Origin: Mycobacterium sp. 852002-51961_SCH5331710
GTDB taxonomy: Bacteria > Actinomycetota > Actinomycetes > Mycobacteriales > Mycobacteriaceae
Length of the DNA stretch: 64,000 bases
Assembly (NCBI RefSeq): GCF_001665535.1
Contig: NZ_LZSQ01000112.1
Coordinates: forward strand, 1 to 64,000
Direction of reading: 5' to 3'
This document shows positions 27,067 through 35,424 of this stretch, one piece after another. The first letter of the stretch is position 1, and every line of letters starts with the position of its first letter. The notes under the pieces are model-generated. The model was not told the origin of the DNA, made no database searches, and saw only the letters and a list, made by a program, of their open reading frames with translations. The position numbers were made by a program, and so were the translations under genes.

Positions 27067-27139
27067 TTGCGCCGCACGGCTGGCCGATTTCGAGAAACAC
27101 CGCACCGGGATCGTGCGAAATGACATCTCCTGAAACTGC

Positions 27140-27158
27140 TACTGTAAGCTATTCCATT
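27140..27158. promoter_or_regulatory. 19-bp palindrome, regulon site 3 (one good half)
   Basis: TACTGTAAGCTATTCCATT keeps the left half perfectly and only part of the right (11/16). It lies 28 bases upstream of the Rieske oxygenase ATG, making two sites in one divergent promoter. Confidence 0.5.
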
Positions 27159-27186
27159 AGCTCACGGACATGGGAGGCTGTGCGGC

Positions 27187-28209
27187 ATGAAAGTACCGTT
27201 CACCTGGAAGGTCACCGGCTGGTTCATGATCGGCTGGTCCGCGGAGTTTCCCACGGGAGAGACGAGGCCGCTGCGGTACTTCGGCGAGGATCTGGTCGCC
27301 TATCGCGACGAGGCAGGCGAGCTGCACGTGCTCTCCGCGCACTGCCGGCATCTCGGCGCGCACATCGGCCACGGCGGCAAGGTCGTCGGCGACTGCGTCG
27401 AATGCCCCTTCCACGGCTGGCGATGGGGACCGGACGGCACCAACCGCTACATCCCCTACCAGCCCGACAAACCGAACAAGGCGCTGCGGCTGCGCGTCTT
27501 CCCGGTGCGCGAACAATACGGCTGCGTGTTCGCCTGGCACCACCCCGAGGGTGAACCGCCGCGGTGGGAGCTGCCGGACCTGTTCCACAAGTTCCCGCAG
27601 TTCCCGACCGATGAGGACGCGTATTACCGCCCCTTCCCGGAGTTTTCGAGCCGCGCCGAACGCGAGCCGGTGCATCCGCAGATCGTCGCGGAGAACGGCC
27701 CCGACAGCGCGCACTTCCACTACGTGCACCACGCGACCGTCACCCCGAAGTGCCTCAACTGGGAGATCGTCGACGAAGAATGGCGGTTCCTGACCGGCTG
27801 GCCCGACGCCTCCAGCGACGACCCGGACAAGATGGCCCTCTACATCCACAGCCACCTGTCCGGCCTCGGATTCGCGATAAGCGCGTTCGAGGGTTCGTCG
27901 AACCACCGGCTGATCTTCGCGTGCACGCCGGTCGAGGATGGCCACTCGGACATGTTTTATTCGATCTGGTGGCCACGGCTGCCCGGTGACACCTCCGACG
28001 TCCCGCCGGAGGAGGTGCGCAAGAAGGTCGAGCGTCAGTTCATGGGGACCGTGTGGGACGACCTGAACATCTGGCGCTACCAGGAGTACATCGAGAATCC
28101 CGCGCTGTCCCGCGTGGACGCGAAACCGTATATGGCGCTGAGGAAGTGGGCCAAGCAGTTTTACGAAGTTCCCGCCACTCCGCCCGGTGAAGTTCCGGCA
28201 TCGGTGTGA
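27187..28209 (+). CDS. Rieske non-heme iron oxygenase, KshA-like
   Basis: A 340-residue oxygenase component. The Rieske [2Fe-2S] ligands are C53-x-H55 (CRHLGAHIG) and C73-x2-H76 (CVECPFHGW). The catalytic-iron region is ENGPDSAHFHYVHHA. Length and pattern are closest to 3-ketosteroid 9-alpha-hydroxylase KshA, but KshA has several paralogues acting on other ring compounds, so a steroid substrate is not proven. It needs a separate reductase, not found in this window. It is first in an operon with isochorismatase-like, PaaI-like and acyl-CoA synthetase genes. Confidence 0.9.
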   Translation: MKVPFTWKVTGWFMIGWSAEFPTGETRPLRYFGEDLVAYRDEAGELHVLSAHCRHLGAHIGHGGKVVGDCVECPFHGWRWGPDGTNRYIPYQPDKPNKALRLRVFPVREQYGCVFAWHHPEGEPPRWELPDLFHKFPQFPTDEDAYYRPFPEFSSRAEREPVHPQIVAENGPDSAHFHYVHHATVTPKCLNWEIVDEEWRFLTGWPDASSDDPDKMALYIHSHLSGLGFAISAFEGSSNHRLIFACTPVEDGHSDMFYSIWWPRLPGDTSDVPPEEVRKKVERQFMGTVWDDLNIWRYQEYIENPALSRVDAKPYMALRKWAKQFYEVPATPPGEVPASV

Positions 28210-28823
28210 AAGCCGACCTCGCCGAGGTCGCGGCGCCCGGCCACACCGCGATCGTGACGCAGGAGTGCCAGGGTGCGGTGGTCGGTCCCGATGCCGGGCT
28301 CAAGGCGCTGGCCGAGCAGGCCCGGCGAGAGGCGGTCCCGAACATCGCGAGGCTGCTGCCGGTCGCCCGCGACGCTGGTGTGGCGGTGGTGCACTGTCTG
28401 GTTCAGCGACGGCCGGACGGGCGGGGCGCCAACCACAACGCGAAGATCTTCCGGATCAGCGGCGCCACCGGGAACGCCATCGCGCCCGGCACCCCGGGCG
28501 CCGAACTGCTGCCCGAACTGGGGCCGGAGCCGTCCGACGTCGTGCTGCGCCGCTGGCACGGCATCGGCCCGATGGGCGGCACCGACCTGGACGCCGTGCT
28601 GCGCAATCTCGGCGTCTCGACGATCGTCGCCGTCGGAGTGTCGGTCAATGTCGCGATCACCAACCTGGTGATGGACGCCGTCAACGCGGCGTATCGCGTC
28701 GTCGTGCCGCGTGACGCGGTGGCAGGAATTCCCCGCGACTACGCCGATGCGATCATCGACAACACGTTGTCGCTGCTGGCGACGATCACCACCACCGACG
28801 AATTGATCGACACATGGAAGTAG
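28206..28823 (+). CDS. Isochorismatase-family protein lacking the usual catalytic Cys
   Basis: A 205-residue cysteine-hydrolase/isochorismatase-fold protein starting at GTG 28206 (GTGA overlap with the Rieske gene). The fold is clear from AIVTQECQGAVVG, VVHCLVQRRPDG and the core VAVGVSVNVAITNLVMDA. In cysteine hydrolases the last segment reads GVxxxxCV; here the Cys is Ala, and the first catalytic Asp region reads TQECQ. True isochorismatases such as PhzD also lack the Cys, but the changes here are wider, so the activity is uncertain. It could be a hydrolase of different chemistry. Confidence 0.82.
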   Translation: MKADLAEVAAPGHTAIVTQECQGAVVGPDAGLKALAEQARREAVPNIARLLPVARDAGVAVVHCLVQRRPDGRGANHNAKIFRISGATGNAIAPGTPGAELLPELGPEPSDVVLRRWHGIGPMGGTDLDAVLRNLGVSTIVAVGVSVNVAITNLVMDAVNAAYRVVVPRDAVAGIPRDYADAIIDNTLSLLATITTTDELIDTWK

Positions 28824-28830
28824 CCCCGCA

Positions 28831-29445
28831 TTGACCGACACCGAGGACCACATCCGCGAATTCGCCAGGGTCAAACCGGCTCTGGGGTCCCCGGAGATGG
28901 GTCGTTTCATCGCGGCACTGCGCCGGCTGCAGAACATCACGGTCTCCAGCGATCCCGACGCCGCGCTGTGGAACGACTCCGCCGCGCTGCTCGAGAACGT
29001 GTGCGAGCGCCTGGAGGAACACCAGGCAGCGGCGGGCGTCGCCCCTGCGGGCCGGGCGCCCAATCTGCCCGGCAACGGCCACCCGTTGATGCCGCCGTGG
29101 CAGGTGGTGACGTCCGGATCAGACGAGGTCACAATGCGCGGCCACTTCAGCCGCTTCCACGTGGGCGGCAACGACGCCGTGCATGGCGGCGTCATCCCGC
29201 TGTTCTACGACTGGCACTTCGGCATGGTGGTGTCGGCCGCCGGGCGCCCCGACAGCCGAACCGCGTATCTGCACGTGGATTACCGGCAGGTGACGCCCAT
29301 CGATGTACCACTCGAGGCGCGGGCGTGGATCGATTCGGTCGACGGGCGCAAACTCTTCGTGAGGGCGGAGATGACGGACGGGGACGGCAACGTACTATCC
29401 GAGGCCAATGGTCTGATGATCAAACTGCTTGCCCACCAGCCTTGA
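28831..29445 (+). CDS. PaaI-type hotdog thioesterase
   Basis: A 204-residue protein, TTG start at 28831, seven bases after the preceding stop. The C-terminal 120 residues are a hotdog fold with the PaaI/YbgC-like helix (GNDAVHGGVIPLFYDWHFGM) and the strand YLHVDYRQVTPIDVPLEARA. It would hydrolyse acyl-CoA thioesters, perhaps to recover CoA from dead-end products of the pathway. The N-terminal helical region is variable. Confidence 0.8.
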   Translation: MTDTEDHIREFARVKPALGSPEMGRFIAALRRLQNITVSSDPDAALWNDSAALLENVCERLEEHQAAAGVAPAGRAPNLPGNGHPLMPPWQVVTSGSDEVTMRGHFSRFHVGGNDAVHGGVIPLFYDWHFGMVVSAAGRPDSRTAYLHVDYRQVTPIDVPLEARAWIDSVDGRKLFVRAEMTDGDGNVLSEANGLMIKLLAHQP

Positions 29446-29453
29446 AAGGCACG

Positions 29454-31109
29454 ATGTCTGTGACCACACAGTTCACGGTTCCAGCCGCCGCCGACACCGT
29501 CGCCGCCGTCATCGGCGACCGCGAGTTCATCGTCCAGGGCGATCGCCGCTTCACCTATGCCCAGGTCGTCGAGCGCGCCAACCGTCTGGCCGCGTTCCTG
29601 CACAGCCGCGGCCTGGGGTGTCACGTCGAGCGCTCGGAACTCGCCGGTCACGAGGTGGGCCAGGACCTGTTGGGCATCTACGCCTACAACGGCCCCGAAT
29701 ACATCGAGGGCATGCTCGGCTCGTGGCGGGCTCGGGTCGCGCCGTTCAACGTCAACTACCGCTACGTCAAGAACGAATTGCAGTATCTGCTCAACGATTC
29801 CGGCGCCAGCGCGCTGCTGTACCACGCGACGTTCGCGCCGCGGGTCGCGGAGGTGCTGCCGGATCTGCCCAATCTCCGCGTGCTCATCCAGATCGCCGAC
29901 GACTCCGGTAACGATCTGCTCGACGATGCCGTCGACTACGAGTCGATCGTCGGCTCGGGCACCCCGGTGCTGCCGCCGATCGAGCCGTCGCCCGACGACC
30001 TCTACGTCCTCTACACCGGCGGCACGACGGGCATGCCGAAGGGCGTGCTGTGGCGCCAGCACGACATCTTCATGACCTCGTTCGGCGGCCGGAACATGGC
30101 CACCGGCGAGCTCATCACCTCGCTCGACGACATCGCCAAGCGGGTGGTGGAGGGACCCGGTACCAAGATCCTCACCCTCCCGCCGCTCATGCACGGTGCC
30201 GCACAGTGGGCCGCGATGACGGCGATGACCACAGGCCAGACCATCGTGTTCACCGCCAATCCCGGCAGCCTCGACGCCGATGAAGTGGTCGCGACCATCG
30301 AGCGCGAGAAGGCGCTCGTGGTACAGGTGGTCGGCGACGCGGTCGCACGCCCGCTCGCCGACGCGATCGAGCGCAGCTCGGCCGACCTGTCGTCGCTCGC
30401 GGTGGTCGCCAACGGCGGAGCGTTACTCACCCCGACCGCCAAACAGCGGCTCATCGACGTCAAACCCGGGCTGATCGTCATGGACGGTGTCGGCTCCTCG
30501 GAGACCGGCATTCAGATGAACCACATGTCGGCACCCGGCGCGGTGTCGACCGGCAAGTTCAACGCGGGTCCTGATACCTTCGTCGCCGCAGAGGACTTCA
30601 GCGCAATCCTCGAACCCGGCCACGACGGCATCGGGTGGTTGGCGCAGCGGGGCTATGTGCCGCTGGGATACAAGGGGGATGCGGACAAGACCGCCAAGAC
30701 CTTCCCGGTGATCGACGGTGTGCGGTACTCGATTCCTGGCGACCGTGCCCGCCATCAGGCGGACGGATCCATCGAACTGTTGGGCCGCGATTCGGTGACC
30801 ATCAACTCCGGCGGCGAGAAGATCTTCGTCGAGGAGGTCGAGACCGCGCTGCTGTCGCATCCTGCGGTGGCGGACGTCGTGGTCGCGGGCCGGCCCAGCG
30901 AACGGTGGGGCCAGGAGGTGGTCGCGGTGGTCGCGCTCGTCGACGGCGCCAGCGCCGAGGCCCAGGAACTCATCGATCATGCCGCCAATTCGATTGCCCG
31001 CTACAAGCTTCCGAAGGCGATCGTGTTCCGCTCGGCGATCGAGCGCAGCCCTGCCGGCAAGGCCGACTACCGGTGGGCCCGCGAACAGGCGATCAGCGCG
31101 AACGCCTGA
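29454..31109 (+). CDS. Acyl-CoA synthetase (FadD-like)
   Basis: A 551-residue ANL-superfamily enzyme. ATG 29454 follows GAAAGG; longer readings run through the thioesterase gene. Motifs: the P-loop-like LYTGGTTGMPKGV (near 185), the GVGSSETG adenylate segment, GDRARHQADGSIELLGRD, and the C-terminal Lys region SPAGKADYRW. An insertion (LGCHVERSELAGHEVGQD) near residue 60 is shared with the synthetase at 47437 and is typical of FadD17/FadD19-like enzymes that activate steroid or branched acids. It makes acyl-CoA from the acid with ATP. It overlaps the convergent aldehyde dehydrogenase gene by 17 bp. Confidence 0.9.
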   Translation: MSVTTQFTVPAAADTVAAVIGDREFIVQGDRRFTYAQVVERANRLAAFLHSRGLGCHVERSELAGHEVGQDLLGIYAYNGPEYIEGMLGSWRARVAPFNVNYRYVKNELQYLLNDSGASALLYHATFAPRVAEVLPDLPNLRVLIQIADDSGNDLLDDAVDYESIVGSGTPVLPPIEPSPDDLYVLYTGGTTGMPKGVLWRQHDIFMTSFGGRNMATGELITSLDDIAKRVVEGPGTKILTLPPLMHGAAQWAAMTAMTTGQTIVFTANPGSLDADEVVATIEREKALVVQVVGDAVARPLADAIERSSADLSSLAVVANGGALLTPTAKQRLIDVKPGLIVMDGVGSSETGIQMNHMSAPGAVSTGKFNAGPDTFVAAEDFSAILEPGHDGIGWLAQRGYVPLGYKGDADKTAKTFPVIDGVRYSIPGDRARHQADGSIELLGRDSVTINSGGEKIFVEEVETALLSHPAVADVVVAGRPSERWGQEVVAVVALVDGASAEAQELIDHAANSIARYKLPKAIVFRSAIERSPAGKADYRWAREQAISANA

Positions 31110-32586
31110 GCCGACGCTTGGTTCGGTTGCGCGCCATCCACAGTCCGAGTGCGGTCGTCGCCCGCATCGACGGCGTGAACGGTGGCGCCGCGCGTCCGGT
31201 GATCGTGAATGGCAGGTCGGTGCCGACGATCGTGCGGTGATGGCTGAACGCGTCGAAACCCGCCTTGCCGTGGTAGGCGCCCATCCCGCTGCGACCCACT
31301 CCCCCGAATGGCGCCGCCGAAGGAATCATCTGCGCGGCGAAGTCGTTGCGTGCCACTCCACCGCTGCGCGTGCTGCGGACGAAGCGCCGAAAGTCGTTGC
31401 CGTCGGGCCCATACCAGTAGGCGACGAGCGGCGATGGCCGCTGATTGACGTAGTCGATGGCCTCATCGAGGTCGCGGTAGGGCCGCACCGCGAGCACGGG
31501 ACCGAAGACCTCCTCGGCGGCGATTCTCATCCGGTCGTCGACATCACGCACGAGGGTCGGGGCGATCTTGCGGGTCCCGCGGTCGGGCAGCGCTTCACCG
31601 CCCGGCGCGACAGTCTCGACGCGCGCACCCCTCGCTCGCGCGTCGTCGACGAGGCCGACCACTCGATCGAAGTTCGCCTCGTTCACCGACGAGCAGTAGT
31701 CCTCGTTGTCGATGATCGTCGGAAACATCTGCCGCCACGTCTCTTTCACGATCTCTACGAAGGCGTCCTCGCGGTCGTCGGGCACGAAGACGTAGTCGGG
31801 GCAGACACAGACTTGTCCTCCGTTGATCATCCGCGATCGGGCAACCCGCGCGGCCGACCGGGACAGGTCCGCATCCCGCGCGATCACCACCGGATTCTTG
31901 CCGCCGAGTTCGAGCGTGACGGGCACCAGGTTCTCCGAGGCCGCCCGCTGCACGAGTGCGCCGACCGAGGGTGAACCGGTGAAGAACAGGTGGTCGAACG
32001 GAAGTGACGAGAACTCCGCCGCCACCTCCGGTCCGCCGGTGACCACGTCGAGCTCGGCCACGTCGAAGTACCTGTGCGCCAATGTCTTCAGCAGTTCGGC
32101 GGTGCGCGGCGTGATCTCCGACATCTTGATCATCACCCGGTTGCCCGCGGCGAAGGCCGCCGCGGCCGGTAGCGCGACGAGGTTCAGCGGAAAGTTCCAC
32201 GGACCGATGATTCCGACGACACCGAGCGGTGACGGCTCGACCTCGGCCCGCATACCGAACATCCGACCGCCGCGCATCAACTTCGTCGCCCGCATCCACT
32301 GCGCCACATGTGATCTGGTGTGCTCGATGACCGAGATCATGCCGAGGATCTCGGTGAACAATGACCCGGCCTTGGGCCGGGTTCCGTAGTCGACCGCCAT
32401 CGCGTCGACGAACTCGTCGGCATTGTCCAGCACGAGGGACAGCAACCGATCGATACGATGGCGCCGTTCGGCAACGCTCGGCGGGCCGTCGGCCAGGAAC
32501 GCACGCCGCTGCCCTTCGAGAACGGCCAGCATCGCCGCCCGCACCGTGCCGTCGGCCGCGCTCACCTGAATCGTGCTCTCGCTCAT
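31093..32586 (-). CDS. Aldehyde dehydrogenase (coniferyl-aldehyde type)
   Basis: A 497-residue NAD(P)-dependent aldehyde dehydrogenase. The substrate/NAD motif GPWNFPLNL, the Glu motif LELGGKNP and the nucleophile region GGQVCVCPDYVFVP are all present, followed by EEVFGPVLAV. It lacks the long N-terminal region of glycine-betaine types and matches class 3/coniferyl aldehyde dehydrogenases. It would oxidise an aldehyde from the pathway to the acid for FadD activation. ATG 32586 is chosen; site 4 of the palindrome lies in its divergent promoter with the SDR. Confidence 0.9.
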   Translation of the reverse strand: MSESTIQVSAADGTVRAAMLAVLEGQRRAFLADGPPSVAERRHRIDRLLSLVLDNADEFVDAMAVDYGTRPKAGSLFTEILGMISVIEHTRSHVAQWMRATKLMRGGRMFGMRAEVEPSPLGVVGIIGPWNFPLNLVALPAAAAFAAGNRVMIKMSEITPRTAELLKTLAHRYFDVAELDVVTGGPEVAAEFSSLPFDHLFFTGSPSVGALVQRAASENLVPVTLELGGKNPVVIARDADLSRSAARVARSRMINGGQVCVCPDYVFVPDDREDAFVEIVKETWRQMFPTIIDNEDYCSSVNEANFDRVVGLVDDARARGARVETVAPGGEALPDRGTRKIAPTLVRDVDDRMRIAAEEVFGPVLAVRPYRDLDEAIDYVNQRPSPLVAYWYGPDGNDFRRFVRSTRSGGVARNDFAAQMIPSAAPFGGVGRSGMGAYHGKAGFDAFSHHRTIVGTDLPFTITGRAAPPFTPSMRATTALGLWMARNRTKRRLRRSR

Positions 32587-32632
32587 CGCACCACCATCTC
32601 CGGAAGTGATTGTCTGCGGCACCCGAATTGTT

Positions 32633-32651
32633 TACTGTCGTGCTTACAGTC
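32633..32651. promoter_or_regulatory. 19-bp palindrome, regulon site 4
   Basis: TACTGTCGTGCTTACAGTC matches the palindrome at 13 of 16 positions. It lies between the divergent aldehyde dehydrogenase and SDR genes. Confidence 0.6.
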
Positions 32652-32703
32652 GACCATTCGAATGGTACGCCGACTGCGCACAGGCGCGAAGGGAATGGAC
32701 GAG

Positions 32704-33486
32704 ATGACCGGTAAGCGCAAGATCGTGGTCGTCGGTGCGGGATCGGGCATCGGGGCCGCCGTCGCGGCACATTTCCACACGCACGGCGATCACGTCCTCG
32801 CGGTCGATGTGCGCGACCACCTAACGCCCGCTTCGGAATACGCCCGATGCGATCTGCGTGACGCCGATTCCATCAAGAGTCTGCTCGAATCGATCGGGCC
32901 GGGCTGGGACATGCTGGCGCATGTCGCGGGCGTTCCGGGAACCGCAGCACCCGCCGACGTACTGAAGGTCAACTACCTCGGCGTGCGACTGGTCGCCGAG
33001 GGCATGCTGCCCCGGTTGCGCGAGGGCGGATCGATCGTCGCCGTCGCCTCCACCGCCGCCCTCGGCTGGGACCAGCGCATCGACACCCTGAACGGGCTGC
33101 TCGAGCTCACCGATGCCAACGCCGTCGAGCGCTGGCAGTCCGAGCAGGACCCCGACTATCCCGTGTACAGCACGTCCAAGCAGGCGGTGATCCTGTACGC
33201 GAAACGCCTCGCCGGCCCGGCATGGACCAAGTACGGGGTGCGCGTCAACACCGTCAGCCCCGGCCCGGTCGAGACGCCGATCCTCACCGACTTCGAACAG
33301 ACCATGGGCAAGGACGTCCTGGACATGTGCAAGGCCACCGTCGGGCGGCATGCCTCAGTCGACGACATCGCGCCGGTGATCTCGTTCCTCGGGTCCCCGG
33401 AGGCGCGTTGGATCACCGGCCAGGACATTCAGGTCGACGCCGGCTTCATCAACTCGATGCTGGCGGGCACACCCGTCCAGCTCTGA
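32704..33486 (+). CDS. Short-chain dehydrogenase (coniferyl alcohol dehydrogenase-like)
   Basis: A 260-residue SDR. ATG 32704 has GAAGGG 10 bases upstream; ATG 32695 is an alternative. The cofactor motif GAGSGIGAAV is near the N-terminus, VAGVPGTAAP near 80, and the catalytic YSTSK near 155. The spacing and the DTLNGLLEL insertion before the active site resemble coniferyl/3-alpha-hydroxysteroid dehydrogenases. It probably oxidises an alcohol to the carbonyl handled by the divergent aldehyde dehydrogenase. Confidence 0.88.
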   Translation: MTGKRKIVVVGAGSGIGAAVAAHFHTHGDHVLAVDVRDHLTPASEYARCDLRDADSIKSLLESIGPGWDMLAHVAGVPGTAAPADVLKVNYLGVRLVAEGMLPRLREGGSIVAVASTAALGWDQRIDTLNGLLELTDANAVERWQSEQDPDYPVYSTSKQAVILYAKRLAGPAWTKYGVRVNTVSPGPVETPILTDFEQTMGKDVLDMCKATVGRHASVDDIAPVISFLGSPEARWITGQDIQVDAGFINSMLAGTPVQL

Positions 33487-33515
33487 ACACCGGCATCTAT
33501 CGTTACGTAGACCTA

Positions 33516-33534
33516 TACTGTAAGCTTTACAGTA
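33516..33534. promoter_or_regulatory. 19-bp palindrome, regulon site 5 (perfect)
   Basis: TACTGTAAGCTTTACAGTA is a perfect copy (16/16). It lies 42 bases upstream of the P450 GTG at 33577 and overlaps a TATACT sequence that could be the -10 element, consistent with repression. The P450/TetR operon follows directly. Confidence 0.8.
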
Positions 33535-33576
33535 CCAATGCGGGTACGTGTCCGGACCAGACGAGGGAGATCAGCC

Positions 33577-34785
33577 GTGGATAGCCCCGTACAGGATGTC
33601 ACGGTCGACGAGACCTTCGACCTGCTGCGCGACCCCTATCCCCTGTTCGCACAGAAGCGCCGCGAAACCAGCGGCGTGTTTCGCGGCAGCGTCATGGACT
33701 GGTCCCAAGCCCCCGAAGCCATGCCGGAGAACCTTTATGCGGCAGTGTCTTTCGACGCCGTCAACCGTATTTTCCGCGACGGCAGGGTGTTCAACTCGCA
33801 CATCTACGACAACACCATCGGCCTGTTCATCGGTCCGACCATCCTGGCGATGGAGGGCAAGAAGCACTGGGACCACCGCAACCTGGTGTCCGCGGCGTTC
33901 AAGTCGAAGTCGTTGGCGCGCTGGGAACCCGAGGTCGTCCGCCCGGTGGTCACCGCGTTGATCGACGAGTTTGTCGAGGACGGGCACGCCGATCTGGTGC
34001 GCGATTTCACGTTCGAGTTCCCGACCCGCGTCATCTCCAAGCTGCTGGGTCTGCCCGAGGAGGACCTGCCCTGGTTCCGCAAGCGGGCGGTCGAGTTGAT
34101 CAGCTATCACGTCAGGTACAAGCGTGCGTTCGAGGCGTCCGCGGCCCTGAAGGATTACTTCATGACGCAGATCGACAGGCGCAGGTCCAAGCCGACCGAG
34201 GACATCATCGGTGATTTGGTCAGCGCTGAGATCGACGGTGAGAAACTCAGCGACGAGTCGATCTACTCGTTCCTGCGGCTGTTGCTCCCCGCCGGCCTGG
34301 AAACCACCTACCGATCATCGGGAAACTTGCTCTATCTGCTGCTCACCCATCCCGAACAGTTCGCCGCCGTCCAGGCCGACCGGGACCTCATCGCCTCGGC
34401 CATCGAAGAAGGCCTGCGGTATGAGACACCGTTGACAACCGTGCAGCGTTATGCGACCGAGGAGACCGAACTCGAAGGGGTCTCGCTGCCCAAGGGCGCG
34501 GTGATCGACGTGTGCATCGGATCGGCCAACCGCGATGAGAACCGGTGGGAGCGTTCCGAGGAGTTCGACATCTTCCGCAAGCGCGTGCCGCACATCTCCT
34601 TTGCAGCCGGTGAGCACACCTGCATGGGCCTACATCTCGCGCGCATGGAGACGCGGGTCGCGCTGGAATGCCTGCTCGACCGGCTGACCGACATCAAGCT
34701 CCTCACCGACGACAACCCGCACATCGTCGGCCAACCGTTCCGCTCACCCACGGCGCTGCCGGTGACGTTCCAACCGGCCGGCTGA
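33577..34785 (+). CDS. Cytochrome P450
   Basis: A 402-residue P450. GTG 33577 is preferred because GAGGGAGA lies upstream; an ATG at 33538 directly abuts the operator. The I-helix reads LLPAGLETTYRSSGN, with Glu in the AGxET acid position in place of the more usual Asp. The K-helix is EEGLR and the heme loop is FAAGEHTCMGLHLARME, with Cys near 349; Ala replaces the usual Gly in FxxGxHxCxG. It is followed after 3 bases by TetR1, so the regulator is co-expressed with an enzyme of the pathway. Confidence 0.92.
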   Translation: MDSPVQDVTVDETFDLLRDPYPLFAQKRRETSGVFRGSVMDWSQAPEAMPENLYAAVSFDAVNRIFRDGRVFNSHIYDNTIGLFIGPTILAMEGKKHWDHRNLVSAAFKSKSLARWEPEVVRPVVTALIDEFVEDGHADLVRDFTFEFPTRVISKLLGLPEEDLPWFRKRAVELISYHVRYKRAFEASAALKDYFMTQIDRRRSKPTEDIIGDLVSAEIDGEKLSDESIYSFLRLLLPAGLETTYRSSGNLLYLLLTHPEQFAAVQADRDLIASAIEEGLRYETPLTTVQRYATEETELEGVSLPKGAVIDVCIGSANRDENRWERSEEFDIFRKRVPHISFAAGEHTCMGLHLARMETRVALECLLDRLTDIKLLTDDNPHIVGQPFRSPTALPVTFQPAG

Positions 34786-34788
34786 TCC

Positions 34789-35424
34789 GTGGCCAGGGCC
34801 GGAAGCGGACGCACCCGTCGCGACCGCGGCTCGATCAGCGCCGAGGAGATACTCGAAGGCGCACTGCAAGTCGCGGAAAAGGTCTCGATCGAGAACCTGA
34901 GCATGCCGCAACTCGCCAAGCATCTCGGCGTCGGCGTCACCAGCATCTACTGGTATTTCCGCCGCAAAGACGATTTGCTCGACGCGATGACTGACCGTGC
35001 CTTGGAGCGGTTCGAGTTCACGGTGCCGACCATCTCAGCGTCCAATTGGCGAGAATCGTTGCGCGACCACGCGTTGACCATGCGGAAGCGATTCCGCGCG
35101 GATCCGATCCTCTGCGATCTGGTGTTGATCCGCGGCCAGTACGGTCACCGCGCGATGCACAATGCGCTGCAGAAGCTGGGCCAGCCGATCGGGGCGCTGG
35201 TCGAAGCGGGACTCACGGTGGACCAGGCCGCCGAGACGTACGGCGCGATCTCGGTGCACATCCGGGGTTCGGTGGTTCTCGAGCGACTCCAGGAACGCAC
35301 CGAGGGCTTTCCCGCCCAACGCGACGACGGCGGTCGCTACATCGGGTTCGCCGACGACATCGACTTCGGTTACATCCTCGACAGCATCCTCGACCACGCC
35401 GAGGCGATCATCGAGGCGGCGTAA
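34789..35424 (+). CDS. TetR-family regulator (TetR1), probable regulator of the 19-bp palindrome regulon
   Basis: A 211-residue TetR protein starting at GTG 34789, three bases after the P450 stop. The basic N-terminus (GRTRRDRGSISAEEIL) precedes the HTH, whose recognition helix GVGVTSIYWYFRRKDDLLDA is nearly the same as in TetR2 at 53319 (GVGVTSIYWYFRKKDDLLNA). The C-terminal domain is helical, with RADPILCDLVLIRGQYGH shared in pattern with TetR2. The palindrome at 33516 controls its own operon, so autoregulation is likely. The ligand is probably a CoA thioester or other pathway intermediate, which is inference. Confidence 0.88.
   Translation: MARAGSGRTRRDRGSISAEEILEGALQVAEKVSIENLSMPQLAKHLGVGVTSIYWYFRRKDDLLDAMTDRALERFEFTVPTISASNWRESLRDHALTMRKRFRADPILCDLVLIRGQYGHRAMHNALQKLGQPIGALVEAGLTVDQAAETYGAISVHIRGSVVLERLQERTEGFPAQRDDGGRYIGFADDIDFGYILDSILDHAEAIIEAA

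Noticed and set aside
27187..28209. Calling the Rieske oxygenase a true KshA and the region a cholesterol cluster
   Set aside because: No kstD, hsa, mce or KshB reductase genes and no KstR/KstR2-type operators were seen, so a steroid substrate is not supported.
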